A stretch of 64,000 nt of DNA from NCBI RefSeq assembly GCF_001981305.1, contig NZ_MSCW01000008.1:248001-312000 (forward strand), in the 5' to 3' direction. The translations under genes and the position numbers were made by a program. Below the pieces are notes generated by a model, which saw only the letters and a list, made by a program, of their open reading frames with translations, had not been told where the DNA came from and ran no database searches. Numbering within the stretch: the stretch's first letter is position 1; each line of letters starts with the position of its first letter. Below are positions 40,037 through 48,752 of the stretch, piece after piece. Source of the DNA: Marinobacter lutaoensis. GTDB lineage: Bacteria > Pseudomonadota > Gammaproteobacteria > Pseudomonadales > Oleiphilaceae.

Positions 40037-40131
40037 CGGCGAATCCTGTCCATTCCGTAACCCCGGGCAGGCTTGTTCGCCGGCGCCGGCTGGCGCAGGA
40101 TAGGGGTGTCCCCAGAAGGAATCGACCGACT

Positions 40132-40704
40132 ATGAAACGACTTCAGCCCCTTGGCCTGTGGCTGCTGCTGGCGTGCCTGTCCGCGCTGGCCGGCGGCTGT
40201 GCCAGCTTCTCCCCCTACAGCATTTCCGAACGCGAACTGGAGCGCCATCTGCAGGATGTGGTGGCGGATTTCGACCGGCAGCAGCTGCAAAGCGGCTCGC
40301 CCCTTAGCGTCAGCCTGGACGATGCCGACATCACCCTGGGCCCCGATGGTCGTGAGGTGGCGGTGATCGAGGTCCGCGGTCAGGTGGCGCTCAACGCCCT
40401 GATGACCCGGTTGCCGGTGGATATCGAGCTGAAAGTGGAGGGGGCTCCGGTGTACGACCGGGAGCAGAAAGCCATTTACATCCGCCGCCTGCGGTTGCTC
40501 AACAGCCGCGTCGATTCGCCGCTGTTCTCCGGTGACTTGGCGCCGGTCACCGACAATGTCATGCGACTGGTGGCGCAGATGCTGGAGACCATGCCCGTGT
40601 ACCGGCTGGATGACAGCAGTCTGGCGCAGCGGATGCTGGGCATGGCTCCGGTGGCGGTCCGGGTGGCGCCCGGTCGCCTGGAGCTGGTGATGGACGACCA
40701 ATGA
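40132..40704 (+). CDS. DUF1439 (YceB-like) lipoprotein
   Basis: The 190-residue product begins MKRLQPLGLWLLLACLSALA, followed by GGCASF. This is a lipoprotein-type signal peptide with Cys24 as the probable lipidated residue, though glycine at -1 and -2 and alanine at -3 make the lipobox imperfect. The mature part resembles the DUF1439/YceB family (FSPYSISERELERHL, RLRLLNSRVDSPLFS, YRLDDSSLAQRMLGM). Family role is unknown; a lipid-binding periplasmic fold is suspected. It stands alone between the aminotransferase and a terminator. Confidence 0.82.
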   Translation: MKRLQPLGLWLLLACLSALAGGCASFSPYSISERELERHLQDVVADFDRQQLQSGSPLSVSLDDADITLGPDGREVAVIEVRGQVALNALMTRLPVDIELKVEGAPVYDREQKAIYIRRLRLLNSRVDSPLFSGDLAPVTDNVMRLVAQMLETMPVYRLDDSSLAQRMLGMAPVAVRVAPGRLELVMDDQ

Positions 40705-40705
40705 C

Positions 40706-40727
40706 GGCAGGCCCGGTGGGGCCTGCC
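40706..40727. terminator. Hairpin between convergent genes
   Basis: GGCAGGCCC (40706-40714) pairs perfectly with GGGCCTGCC (40719-40727) around a four-base loop. It lies in the 34-base space between the lipoprotein stop and the convergent class III aminotransferase stop. Confidence 0.65.
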
Positions 40728-40738
40728 CCGGGGCCTCA

Positions 40739-41998
40739 TCAGGCGGTGGCTTTCAGCGCCTCTTCGAAAATGCCGGTGGCCTCGTCGATCTGTTGCTGGT
40801 TGACGATCAGCGGCGGCAGCCAGCGGATGATTTCCTGGTAGGCACCGCAGCGCAGCATCAGCAGTCCCCGTTGTTCGCATGCCTTGAGGATCCTGCCGGC
40901 CCGGTCGCCATCGGGATGGCCATCCCGGTGCATGACCACCCCCTGCATCAGTCCCTTGCCCCGAACGTCCGCCATTTCCGGGTAGTCTTTCTTCAGGGCA
41001 TGCAGGTTATCCCGCAGCCGCCGGCCCATGGTCTCGGCGTTTGCCACCAGGCCTTCCTCCCGGATCACCTCGATGGTGGCGATGGCCGCGGCCGCCGCCA
41101 CTGCGTTGCCACCGTAGGTGCCACCCTGGGAGCCGGGCCAGCCTTTCGCCATGGTCTCTTCGGCGGCGGCCAGGGCTGAGATCGGGAAGCCGCTGGCGAG
41201 CCCCTTGGCGATCATGATGGCGTCCGGGGTCACGCCGAAATGCTGGTGGGCCCAGAATTTGCCAGAGCGGCCGAAGCCCGCCTGGACCTCATCGAACACC
41301 AGAAGAATGCCATGGGCGTCGCAGCGCTCCCGCAGCCCCTGCATGAACCGGGTGTTCGCGGGCACATAGCCGCCTTCGCCTTGGATCGGTTCGATCAGCA
41401 TGGCGGCGGTTTCCTTGGGCGCGGAGTAGGTTACGAAAATCCGGTCCAGTTCCTTCAGGCAGAAATCGGTCGCCTCGTCCTCGCTCCAGCCGTAATGGAA
41501 TGCATTGGGAAAGGGGGCCACCACCACCCCGCCCATCATCGGGCTGACACCGGCGCGCAGGCCGACACTGGAGGTGGTCAGGGACAGCGAGCCCATGGTA
41601 CGGCCGTGGAAGCCGCCGTGGAACACGATCAGATTGGGCCGCCCGGTGGCTTGACGCACCAGCCGGATGGCGGCTTCCGCCACCTCGGTGCCGGCATTGG
41701 AGAAAAAGAAGGCGTCCAGCGGGTCAGGGGTCAGTTCTCCCAGTTTTTCGGCCAGCTCCGGCAGGCGCGGGTTCATCACCGTGGTGGCCTGGGCATGGAT
41801 CATGGTGGCCACCTGTTTCTGGGCGGCGGCCACCACTTTCGGATGACAATGGCCAGTACTGGTCACGCCGATGCCGGAGGTGAAATCCAGATAACGGTTG
41901 CCCTGGGGGTCGAGAATGTAGGCACCTTCGCCTTTGGCGGCGGTAATGCCGGTGGCCTGCTTGAGCAGGGGGGACAGTTTTCCCTTGTGGTCGGTCAC
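40739..41998 (-). CDS. Class III aminotransferase (4-aminobutyrate/acetylornithine type)
   Basis: A 419-residue PLP enzyme of the omega-aminotransferase class. It has YLDFTSGIGVTSTGHCHP, FFFSNAGTEVAEAAIRL, HGGFHGRTMGSLSLT, IEPIQGEGGY, VFDEVQAGFGRSGKFWA and the PLP lysine in IMIAKGLASGFPI. The start is GTG 41998, six bases after GGGAGG. The glutamate-pairing region fits 4-aminobutyrate or related omega-amino donors, but the substrate is not certain. It lies 43 bases downstream of the hydroxyacid dehydrogenase gene at 42042-43196, so the two may be cotranscribed. Confidence 0.9.
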   Translation of the reverse strand: MTDHKGKLSPLLKQATGITAAKGEGAYILDPQGNRYLDFTSGIGVTSTGHCHPKVVAAAQKQVATMIHAQATTVMNPRLPELAEKLGELTPDPLDAFFFSNAGTEVAEAAIRLVRQATGRPNLIVFHGGFHGRTMGSLSLTTSSVGLRAGVSPMMGGVVVAPFPNAFHYGWSEDEATDFCLKELDRIFVTYSAPKETAAMLIEPIQGEGGYVPANTRFMQGLRERCDAHGILLVFDEVQAGFGRSGKFWAHQHFGVTPDAIMIAKGLASGFPISALAAAEETMAKGWPGSQGGTYGGNAVAAAAAIATIEVIREEGLVANAETMGRRLRDNLHALKKDYPEMADVRGKGLMQGVVMHRDGHPDGDRAGRILKACEQRGLLMLRCGAYQEIIRWLPPLIVNQQQIDEATGIFEEALKATA

Positions 41999-42041
41999 GA
42001 TGCACCTCCCGAGGTGAGTGAATGGCTCCTCCCCAGCCTAG

Positions 42042-43196
42042 TCATGGCTGCAGGCGTTTACAAATGGCCTCGCCGATGTCGTGGGTGCCCCGGGGGGTGC
42101 CGCCGTGTTGTTCCAGATCGGCCGCTACGGCATCGAACAGCTCTCGGCCGGCACTGGCGAGGGCCGGGTCCTTGCGGGCAAGCCATTCCAGCATGCGGGC
42201 GGTGGTCAGCAGCATGGCGGTGGGATCGGCGATGCCCTGTCCGGCAATGTCCGGCGCGCTGCCGTGCGTGGGTTCGAACATGGAGGGGACGGTCGGATCG
42301 GTGGGATTGAGATTGCAGGACGGCGCGACGCCCATGCCGCCGGACAACACCGCCGCCAGGTCGGTCAGGATATCGCCCTGAAGATTGCTGGCCACCACCA
42401 CGTCGAAACGCCACGGACTCTGAACGAATTTCATGCAGGCGGCATCCACCAGCTCATGGTGCGTGGCGACGTCCGGATACTCCCGGGCCACCGTTTCGAA
42501 CACCTCGGTGTACAGGTCGCCCCAGTGGCCCAGGGCATTGCGTTTGGTGATCAGGCAGACCTGGCTTTCACACACCCGGCCGTCGTGGGTCTGGAAGGTC
42601 CGGGTCCGCGACTGCCGAACCCGGTCCTCGGCGCGCAGGCGAGCCTGCTCGAAGCCATAGCGAATGATCCGCTCGGTGGCCCGGTAGGTGAACACTTCCA
42701 CCTGGGTCGCCACTTCATCGGGCGTCCCCTTGCGCAGGCGGCCACCCTGGCCGACGTACTCGCCCTCGCTGTTCTCGCGAATCACCAGCATGTCGACGTC
42801 CCGGGCCCGGTCATCGGCCAAGTACTGGCGAGCGCCCTTGAGCAGCCGGGCCGGGCGTTCGCACACCCACTGGTCGAAGCCCTTACGCAGCGCCAGCAGC
42901 GGCGCCAGGGACTCACTGTCCGGCAACAGATAACGTTCCGGATCATCCGCCGGTCCGGGGTCACCGAGGGCGCCGAGCAGGATGGCGTCGAACTCACGGA
43001 GCTGGTCGAGGGCATCCTGGGGCCAGCAGACTCCGTGTTCCTGATGCCAGGCATGGGACGGCCAGGGAAAGCGGGTCCATTCCAGATTCAGCCGATGCTT
43101 TGCCCGCAGGACTTCGAGGCAACGGATGGCTTCGGCCATCACTTCCGGGCCGATGCCGTCGCCTGGGGTAACCGCGATGCGGGTGGGGTGCGCCAT
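42042..43196 (-). CDS. Isocitrate/isopropylmalate dehydrogenase family enzyme (tartrate/D-malate type)
   Basis: A 384-residue beta-decarboxylating dehydrogenase. It has the NAD/metal start motif ITVTPGDGIGPEVM-like (IAVTPGDGIGPEVMAEA) and the substrate loop LVIRENSEGEYVGQGGR. ASNLQGDILTDLAAVLSGG and FEPTHGSAPDIAGQG are the metal- and NAD-binding motifs. The REN(S/T)EGEY loop with neighbouring residues places it with tartrate dehydrogenase or D-malate dehydrogenase rather than leuB or icd. AGAGGAG precedes ATG 43196. It precedes the class III aminotransferase. Confidence 0.87.
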   Translation of the reverse strand: MAHPTRIAVTPGDGIGPEVMAEAIRCLEVLRAKHRLNLEWTRFPWPSHAWHQEHGVCWPQDALDQLREFDAILLGALGDPGPADDPERYLLPDSESLAPLLALRKGFDQWVCERPARLLKGARQYLADDRARDVDMLVIRENSEGEYVGQGGRLRKGTPDEVATQVEVFTYRATERIIRYGFEQARLRAEDRVRQSRTRTFQTHDGRVCESQVCLITKRNALGHWGDLYTEVFETVAREYPDVATHHELVDAACMKFVQSPWRFDVVVASNLQGDILTDLAAVLSGGMGVAPSCNLNPTDPTVPSMFEPTHGSAPDIAGQGIADPTAMLLTTARMLEWLARKDPALASAGRELFDAVAADLEQHGGTPRGTHDIGEAICKRLQP

Positions 43197-43389
43197 GGCG
43201 GGGACTCCTCTTTCAGTGAAACAGCCGGTCAACAACACACCCAGTGTAGTTGCGTGTCCGTGAGTTGCCAGCCGGGCCGGTGCCCCGTGCCGGGTATTTT
43301 ACCGGCGCCTCCCGGGCAGCTATAGTCAGGGGCAGACGGCCGGCCTTGCCCGGGGGCCCGTATGTGTTGACGACCTGTTGGAGGAACGC

Positions 43390-44166
43390 GTGAGTCGACC
43401 CACCGCACTGTTCGATGAGTCCCACTGCGACAGCTGCGCCTGTGGTGACGGGCTCGATTTTTCCTTCAGCTTTGCGTTCCAGCCGATCGTCGATGTCTCC
43501 ACCGCTTCGGTGTATGCCTATGAAGCCCTGGTTCGGGGGCCGGCGGGGGAGCCGGCGTCGACGGTTCTGGCCCGGGTCGACGATGGCAACCGCTATGCCT
43601 TCGATCAGGTTTGCCGGGTCAAGGCCGTCAAACTGGCCGCTCGGCTGGGAATGTCAGCGAAACTCAGCATCAACTTCATGCCGAACGCGGTGTACCGGGC
43701 CGAGTACTGCATTCGTACCACACTGGCCGCAGCCAGAACCTACCACTTTGATACCCGGCAGATTATTTTCGAAATCGTCGAGAGCGAGGAGCTGTCGTCC
43801 GTTGACCATTTGGTGGACATCGTAGAAACCTACCAGAACATGGGGTTCCTGACGGCGATCGACGATTTTGGCGCGGGATACTCCCGTTTCAACCTTCTGG
43901 TTGCCCGGCCCCCGGACCTAGTGAAGCTGGACATGGCGCTGATTCGTAACATCGACCGTGACCCGAATAAGCAAGCGGTGGTTGCGGGCATGATCACGAT
44001 GATGACGGCGCTGGGGGGTGATATCATCGCCGAAGGCGTGGAAACCCGGGAAGAGTATGCTTGGCTGCGTGCCCGGGGGATCCACCTGTTCCAGGGATAC
44101 CTGTTCGCCAAGCCGGGCTTTGAGTCGCTGCCGGAACCGGTCATCCCCGACCAACCCTCCATTTGA
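43390..44166 (+). CDS. EAL-domain c-di-GMP phosphodiesterase with N-terminal Cys cluster
   Basis: A 258-residue, almost stand-alone EAL protein. The start is GTG 43390, six bases after GGAGG. Residues 13-18 form a cysteine cluster CDSCAC just before the EAL fold. The catalytic motifs are complete: AFQPIVD, YEALVRG, INFMPNAVY, FEIVESEE, AIDDFGAGYS, LVKLDM, AEGVET and FQGYLFAKP. It should hydrolyse c-di-GMP. The cysteines may bind metal or sense redox state, which is inference. A small membrane-protein gene follows 18 bases later. Confidence 0.88.
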   Translation: MSRPTALFDESHCDSCACGDGLDFSFSFAFQPIVDVSTASVYAYEALVRGPAGEPASTVLARVDDGNRYAFDQVCRVKAVKLAARLGMSAKLSINFMPNAVYRAEYCIRTTLAAARTYHFDTRQIIFEIVESEELSSVDHLVDIVETYQNMGFLTAIDDFGAGYSRFNLLVARPPDLVKLDMALIRNIDRDPNKQAVVAGMITMMTALGGDIIAEGVETREEYAWLRARGIHLFQGYLFAKPGFESLPEPVIPDQPSI

Positions 44167-44184
44167 CCTGCACAGGACATTGCC

Positions 44185-44541
44185 TTGCTGTACCGCATCA
44201 TCACCGTTATCGGTGCCCTGGTTTTCGTCATTGCGCTGTTTGCGCTGATCTGGTTCTTCTGCCGAAAATTCCTGGAGCATCACGGCGTCACCGACCAGGT
44301 GTCCGACCGGGCCACGGTGCTGGCAACCTGGACGTTCGCCGGCGTCAGTGTCGGTTTGGTGTTCGCAGTGGTGGGGGCCTTCGTGCTCGGCCCTTGGGCG
44401 TTCTACCGGACCCTGCGAGGGCATGACGTGGACGTATCCGATGGCGCGGCGATCTGGTGGGGCTTCGGCATTGTCGCCGCCGCCCTGGGACTCACGGCCG
44501 CCGGTTTCCTGGGATTCCTGAAGCTGGTGGGTGCTTACTGA
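44185..44541 (+). CDS. Small membrane protein, unknown
   Basis: The 118-residue product starts at TTG 44185 (AGGA about seven bases upstream). It has three hydrophobic segments: about 5-27 (VIGALVFVIALFALIWFF), 46-72 and 90-115. No domain is recognised. Spacing suggests cotranscription with the EAL gene. The last seven bases overlap the convergent LysR gene. The start codon choice is the weakest point. Confidence 0.65.
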   Translation: MLYRIITVIGALVFVIALFALIWFFCRKFLEHHGVTDQVSDRATVLATWTFAGVSVGLVFAVVGAFVLGPWAFYRTLRGHDVDVSDGAAIWWGFGIVAAALGLTAAGFLGFLKLVGAY

Positions 44542-45431
44542 CTGATGGCCTTGAGCTGGTCCCGGAACCAGACCAGCGCCGGTTCCCGCTCATAGGCCAT
44601 GTGCCAGTAGAGATGAACGTCGATGGCCGGCAGTTCCGCCGGGGGCGCCATGATGGCGATCCGGGCGTGTTCCGACAGCAGGCGGGCGTAGGTTTCCGGC
44701 ATGGTCAGCAGCAGGTCGGTTTCCTCGATGACCCGACAGGCGGCGAAATAGTGCTGGCAGCGCAGCCGGATGTCACGGTGTACTCCGAGCCGTGACAGCT
44801 CGAAGTCCTCAAGGCCCGGCCCTTCGGTACGTGACGACACCAGCACGTGGCGGGCGGCCAGATACCCTTCCATATCCAGCCCCTGCCTGGCCAGGGGGTG
44901 ATCCTGTCGCGCCAGCACCACCAGCCGGTCCCGGCGCAGCCGTTCATGACCGGTCTGGCTGCTGACCGGCAACAGCACATCCACCGCGAAATCCAACTTG
45001 CCGGCCGCCAGTTGGGTTTCCATCTCGCGACGGGCAACGCGCTGGGAAACGATGTCCAGTTCCGGGTAGGGCGCCAGCCGCTTCATCAGCTGGGGCAGGA
45101 ACGTGGATTCCAGAATGTCACGCAGCCCCAGCGAATAGGTCTTGCGCTGGGTGGCCGGATCGAAGGCATGAAACTGGTTCACCGCGCTCTGGATCTGGGT
45201 CAGTCCCGGGCGCATGGACTCCAGAAACCGCCGCGCCAGCGGTGTCGGAACCATGCGGTTGCCCTGGCGGGTGAACAGTGGGTCGTTGAAATGCTCGCGC
45301 AGCCGGGCCAGCGAGTGGCTGACTGCCGGCTGGGTCAGGTGCAGTGCCTTGGCGGCCCGGGTCAGGCTGCCTTCCCGGTAAATGGTGTCGAATACGTGCA
45401 GCAGGTTCAGGTCCAGGCGGTTCGTAGCCAT
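44535..45431 (-). CDS. LysR-family transcriptional regulator
   Basis: A 298-residue LysR regulator. The N-terminal helix-turn-helix is typical (LLHVFDTIYREGSLTRAAKA, LTQPAVSHSLARLREHFNDP), followed by an effector-binding domain. It is divergent from the acyl-CoA dehydrogenase operon starting at 45558, with a repeat-rich 126-base space between. By LysR convention it probably controls that operon and its own gene. The inducer is unknown but is likely an operon substrate such as an acyl-CoA. Confidence 0.93.
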   Translation of the reverse strand: MATNRLDLNLLHVFDTIYREGSLTRAAKALHLTQPAVSHSLARLREHFNDPLFTRQGNRMVPTPLARRFLESMRPGLTQIQSAVNQFHAFDPATQRKTYSLGLRDILESTFLPQLMKRLAPYPELDIVSQRVARREMETQLAAGKLDFAVDVLLPVSSQTGHERLRRDRLVVLARQDHPLARQGLDMEGYLAARHVLVSSRTEGPGLEDFELSRLGVHRDIRLRCQHYFAACRVIEETDLLLTMPETYARLLSEHARIAIMAPPAELPAIDVHLYWHMAYEREPALVWFRDQLKAISQ

Positions 45432-45449
45432 GGCATTGCACCTCTATGG

Positions 45450-45477
45450 ATAAGTACAGCTTATGATAAACGATAAG
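45450..45477. promoter_or_regulatory. Alternating ATAAG/CTTAT operator-like repeat
   Basis: Three alternating half-sites occur: ATAAG (45450-45454), CTTAT (45460-45464) and ATAAG (45473-45477), with spacers of five and eight bases. They form two overlapping inverted repeats in the space between the LysR gene and the acyl-CoA dehydrogenase gene. This is the expected place and style for a LysR regulator binding site, though no perfect T-N11-A core is obvious. Confidence 0.5.
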
Positions 45478-45557
45478 AATAATTCAGTCGCGTAATAACT
45501 GTGTCCCCCCTAGACTGGGACCATTCTTGTGGCGGTTCACGATCAGCGAGGTTCGGT

Positions 45558-46769
45558 ATGGATTTCAACATGTCTGACAGGGGGCAGGACTACCTGGGAC
45601 GGGTCAAACGGTTCATGAAGGAGGAAATCCTTCCGGTGGAGGAGGCGTATCACCGGGAACTGGCGTCCCTCGAGAACCGCTGGGTGGTGCTTCCGGTTAT
45701 TCGCGAACTCAAGGCAAAAGCCAAGGCCCAGGGCCTTTGGAACCTGTTCTTCCCGGACGACACCTACGGCTGCGGTCTGCTCAATTCCGATTACGCCCTG
45801 ATTGCCGAGGAAACCGGACGCAGCTTCATCGCCCCGGAAATCTTCAACTGCAACGCGCCGGACACCGGCAACATGGAAGTGCTGATCCACTACGGCTCCG
45901 AGCAGCAGAAAGAACAGTGGCTCAAACCGCTGCTGGCCGGCGAGATTCGATCCGCCTTTTGCATGACTGAACCGGAGGTGGCGTCCTCCGACGCCACCAA
46001 CATGAAAGCCACCGCTCTCATCGACGGCGACGAGGTCGTCCTCAACGGCCGCAAGTGGTGGAGTACCGGTATCGGCCATCCGGACTGCAAGGTGGCGATC
46101 TTCATGGGCCTGACCGACCCTGACGCCCCCAAGCATCGCCGCCATTCCATGGTTCTGGTACCGCTGGACACCCCGGGCGTCAGGATTGAACGCATGTTGC
46201 CGGTGTTTGGTGCCTACGATGAACCTTACGGCCACGGCGTGGTGTCGTTCGAAGACGTCCGTCTGCCCAAGAGCGCCATCATTGCCGGCCCCGGCCGCGG
46301 GTTCGAAATCGCCCAGGGCCGCCTCGGCCCGGGGCGGGTGCACCATTGCATGCGGGCGATCGGCGCGGCGGAGCGCGCCTTGGAACTGATGATCAAACGC
46401 GGCAACAGCCGCGAGGCGTTTGGCCGTCCGATCGCCAAACTGGGCGGCAATCCCGACATCATCGCCAACGCCCGGATGAGCATCGAGCAGGCGCGCCTGC
46501 TGACCCTCAAGTGCGCCTGGCTGTTGGACACCCAAGGCATCATGGGCGCGCTGCAGGAGGTTTCCATGATCAAGGCGGTGATCCCGCAGATGCTGCAAAC
46601 CATTGTCGATCAAGCCATCCAGATCCACGGCGGGGGCGGTGTCAGCGACGACGATTTCCCGCTGACAGCCTTGTTTGCCTATGCTCGGGTATTGCGGCTG
46701 GCGGATGGCCCGGATGAAGTGCACCGGGCGATGGTGGCGCGGCTGGAGCTTCGTAAGTACCAAAATTGA
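45558..46769 (+). CDS. ACAD10/11-like acyl-CoA dehydrogenase
   Basis: A 403-residue FAD acyl-CoA dehydrogenase, first gene of a five-gene operon. It begins MDFNMSDRGQDYLGRVKRF at 45558. Motifs are the FAD/substrate loop AFCMTEPEVASSDATNMKA, KWWSTGIGHPDCKV, the dimer/FAD segment QIHGGGGVSDDDFPL and RLADGPDEVHRAMVARLEL with the likely catalytic glutamate. The NMKA and DGPDEVH patterns match the ACAD10/11 (LvaC-like) clade rather than straight beta-oxidation enzymes. With the APH kinase three genes on, it could eliminate phosphate from phosphorylated 4-hydroxyacyl-CoAs. Confidence 0.9.
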   Translation: MDFNMSDRGQDYLGRVKRFMKEEILPVEEAYHRELASLENRWVVLPVIRELKAKAKAQGLWNLFFPDDTYGCGLLNSDYALIAEETGRSFIAPEIFNCNAPDTGNMEVLIHYGSEQQKEQWLKPLLAGEIRSAFCMTEPEVASSDATNMKATALIDGDEVVLNGRKWWSTGIGHPDCKVAIFMGLTDPDAPKHRRHSMVLVPLDTPGVRIERMLPVFGAYDEPYGHGVVSFEDVRLPKSAIIAGPGRGFEIAQGRLGPGRVHHCMRAIGAAERALELMIKRGNSREAFGRPIAKLGGNPDIIANARMSIEQARLLTLKCAWLLDTQGIMGALQEVSMIKAVIPQMLQTIVDQAIQIHGGGGVSDDDFPLTALFAYARVLRLADGPDEVHRAMVARLELRKYQN

Positions 46770-46840
46770 GTGGAAGTGGATGGCGCTTCCGGCGTCCGCT
46801 CTTGCACAAAAATGACGTGACACGAAACGGTGACCACACG

Positions 46841-47659
46841 ATGACACAACGAATCTTTATCACGGGCGGCGCCTCAGGGCTCGGACGTGCCCTGGCGCTG
46901 CGCTACGCCAAAGACGGCGCGAAGGTCTGCATCGGCGACATTAACCCGGAGCAGGGCGCAGCGGTCGCGCAGGAAATCGGCAACGCCGGTGGTGAAGGCT
47001 ATTTTGTCGAATGCGACGTTCGCCGCCTGACCGACTTTGAACGGGTGAGGGACGACCTCGTTCAGAAATGGGGCGGCGTGGATGTCGTGGTCAACAACGC
47101 CGGCGTTGCCTCCGCCGGTGCCATTGAAGACACCACCATGGCCGACTGGGAGTGGATTCTGGACATCAACGTTCTGGGGGTCGTCCGGGGCTGCAAAGCC
47201 TTTACCCCCTTGTTTAAGGCCCAGGGGGCAGGCAGTTTCGTGAACATCGCCTCCATGGCCGGCCTGATGTTGGCCCCGCTGATGGCCAGCTATAACGTGT
47301 CCAAGGCCGGTGTGATCGCTCTGTCCGAGACCCTGAGCCAGGAGCTTCGGGATAACGGCATCCACGTCTGCTGCGTCTGCCCGGCGTTTTTCCAGACCAA
47401 CCTGACCCGCTCCATGCGCTCGGACATCCCCGGTGTCCAGCAGAACGTCAACAAACTGATGAAGCGCTCCAGCATCACCGCCGACGACGTCGCCGAGGAC
47501 ATTTATCGGGCCGTGCGGGATCGGGCTTTCTGGGTGCTGCCCCACGCCCGGGAGCGGCGCCTGTGGCGACTCAAGCGCCACGCGCCCCGGGCATTTGACT
47601 GGTTGATGCACCAGGAAAGCAAACGCTGGATGAGCAAAATGGGCAAGGCGCGGGCCTGA
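46841..47659 (+). CDS. Short-chain dehydrogenase/reductase
   Basis: A 272-residue NAD(P)-dependent SDR of the classical type. It has TGGASGLGRALAL (cofactor loop), DVVVNNAGVAS, catalytic serine in VNIASMAGLM, and the YNVSK motif in ASYNVSKAGVIAL. The tail after about 215 is longer than in minimal SDRs and basic (RERRLWRLKRH). The start is ATG 46841; the ribosome-binding site is weak. It is the second gene of the ACAD-APH operon. A role as 3-hydroxyacyl-CoA or similar alcohol dehydrogenase is inferred. Confidence 0.9.
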   Translation: MTQRIFITGGASGLGRALALRYAKDGAKVCIGDINPEQGAAVAQEIGNAGGEGYFVECDVRRLTDFERVRDDLVQKWGGVDVVVNNAGVASAGAIEDTTMADWEWILDINVLGVVRGCKAFTPLFKAQGAGSFVNIASMAGLMLAPLMASYNVSKAGVIALSETLSQELRDNGIHVCCVCPAFFQTNLTRSMRSDIPGVQQNVNKLMKRSSITADDVAEDIYRAVRDRAFWVLPHARERRLWRLKRHAPRAFDWLMHQESKRWMSKMGKARA

Positions 47660-47687
47660 GCACCGGACTGACCACAGGAGACAGACC

Positions 47688-48752
47688 ATGACGCACATCG
47701 ATCAGGCCACCGACATCCGCGATGGCGAGGCGCTGGACTTGGCGGCGGTTGACCGGTTCATGAAACAGGCCGTTCCTGGCCTGAAGGGTCAGCCCACCCT
47801 GCGCCAGTACCCCGGGGGTGCTTCTAACCTCACCTACCAGGTGGACTACGGTGAGCGCTCGTTCGTGCTGCGCCGGCCGCCGTTCGGACAGATTGCCCGG
47901 TCCGCCCATGACATGCTGCGGGAGGCTCGGGTGATGCAGGCCCTCAAGCCGGTTTATCCCTACGTGCCCACCATCGTCGCCACCTGCGATGATCCGGCGG
48001 TGCTGGGCTGCGACTTCTATGTCATGGAACGGCTCGAGGGCATCATCCTGCGTCAGGACTTTCCCGAGGGCTTCAACCTGGACGAGGCGGGCACCCGCAC
48101 GCTGTGCCTGAACGTGATCGACAAGCTGGTGGACCTGCACACCGTGGATGCCCGAGCCGCCGGCCTGGACACCCTGGGCAAGGGGCCCGGCTACGTGCAG
48201 CGCCAGATCCGTGGCTGGAGCGACCGCTTCCGTCGTGCCCGTACCGAGGATGTGGGAGATTTCGACGCGGTGATGGGCTGGCTGGCGGACAAAATGCCCG
48301 AGGACAGGGCCCAAGTGATCATCCACAACGACTACCGTTTCGACAACGTGGTGCTGAATCCGGACAACCCGCTTGAGGTGATCGGCGTGCTGGACTGGGA
48401 AATGGCCACCATCGGCGACCCGCTGATGGACTTGGGCAACAGCCTGGCGTACTGGGTCCAGGCCGATGACGAGCCGCCGTTCCAGATGCTCCGGCGCCAG
48501 CCCACCCATCGCCCGGGCATGCTCACCCGACAGCAGGTGGTGGACTACTACATGGAGCGCTCCGGTTTTCACGCCGACAATTTCGATTTCTACGAAATCT
48601 ACGGCCTGTTCCGGTTGGCGGTGATCATTCAACAGATTTACTACCGCTACTACCATGGCCAGACCCGGGACAAACGGTTCGCCATCTTTGGTCAGGCCGC
48701 GAACTATCTGGAGCAGCGCTGTCAGCGGCGGATCCGGGAGAGCCGGCTGTAA
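47688..48752 (+). CDS. APH-type (LvaA/ACAD10-like) kinase
   Basis: A 354-residue protein kinase-like phosphotransferase. It has YPGGASNLTYQVDYG with the nucleotide loop, VLRRPPFGQ with the ATP lysine region, the catalytic-loop motif VIIHNDYRFDNVV and the metal motif VIGVLDWEMATIGDP. The APH family here is the acyl-CoA-associated branch, homologous to the N-terminal kinase part of ACAD10/11 and to LvaA. ATG 47688 follows AGGAG. The stop overlaps the next start by one base. It is probably a 4-hydroxyacyl-CoA kinase, not antibiotic resistance. Confidence 0.88.
   Translation: MTHIDQATDIRDGEALDLAAVDRFMKQAVPGLKGQPTLRQYPGGASNLTYQVDYGERSFVLRRPPFGQIARSAHDMLREARVMQALKPVYPYVPTIVATCDDPAVLGCDFYVMERLEGIILRQDFPEGFNLDEAGTRTLCLNVIDKLVDLHTVDARAAGLDTLGKGPGYVQRQIRGWSDRFRRARTEDVGDFDAVMGWLADKMPEDRAQVIIHNDYRFDNVVLNPDNPLEVIGVLDWEMATIGDPLMDLGNSLAYWVQADDEPPFQMLRRQPTHRPGMLTRQQVVDYYMERSGFHADNFDFYEIYGLFRLAVIIQQIYYRYYHGQTRDKRFAIFGQAANYLEQRCQRRIRESRL

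Noticed and set aside
47688..48752. APH-domain protein as an aminoglycoside resistance gene
   Set aside because: The context is an acyl-CoA catabolic operon and the sequence is of the ACAD10/LvaA-like branch, not the antibiotic kinases.
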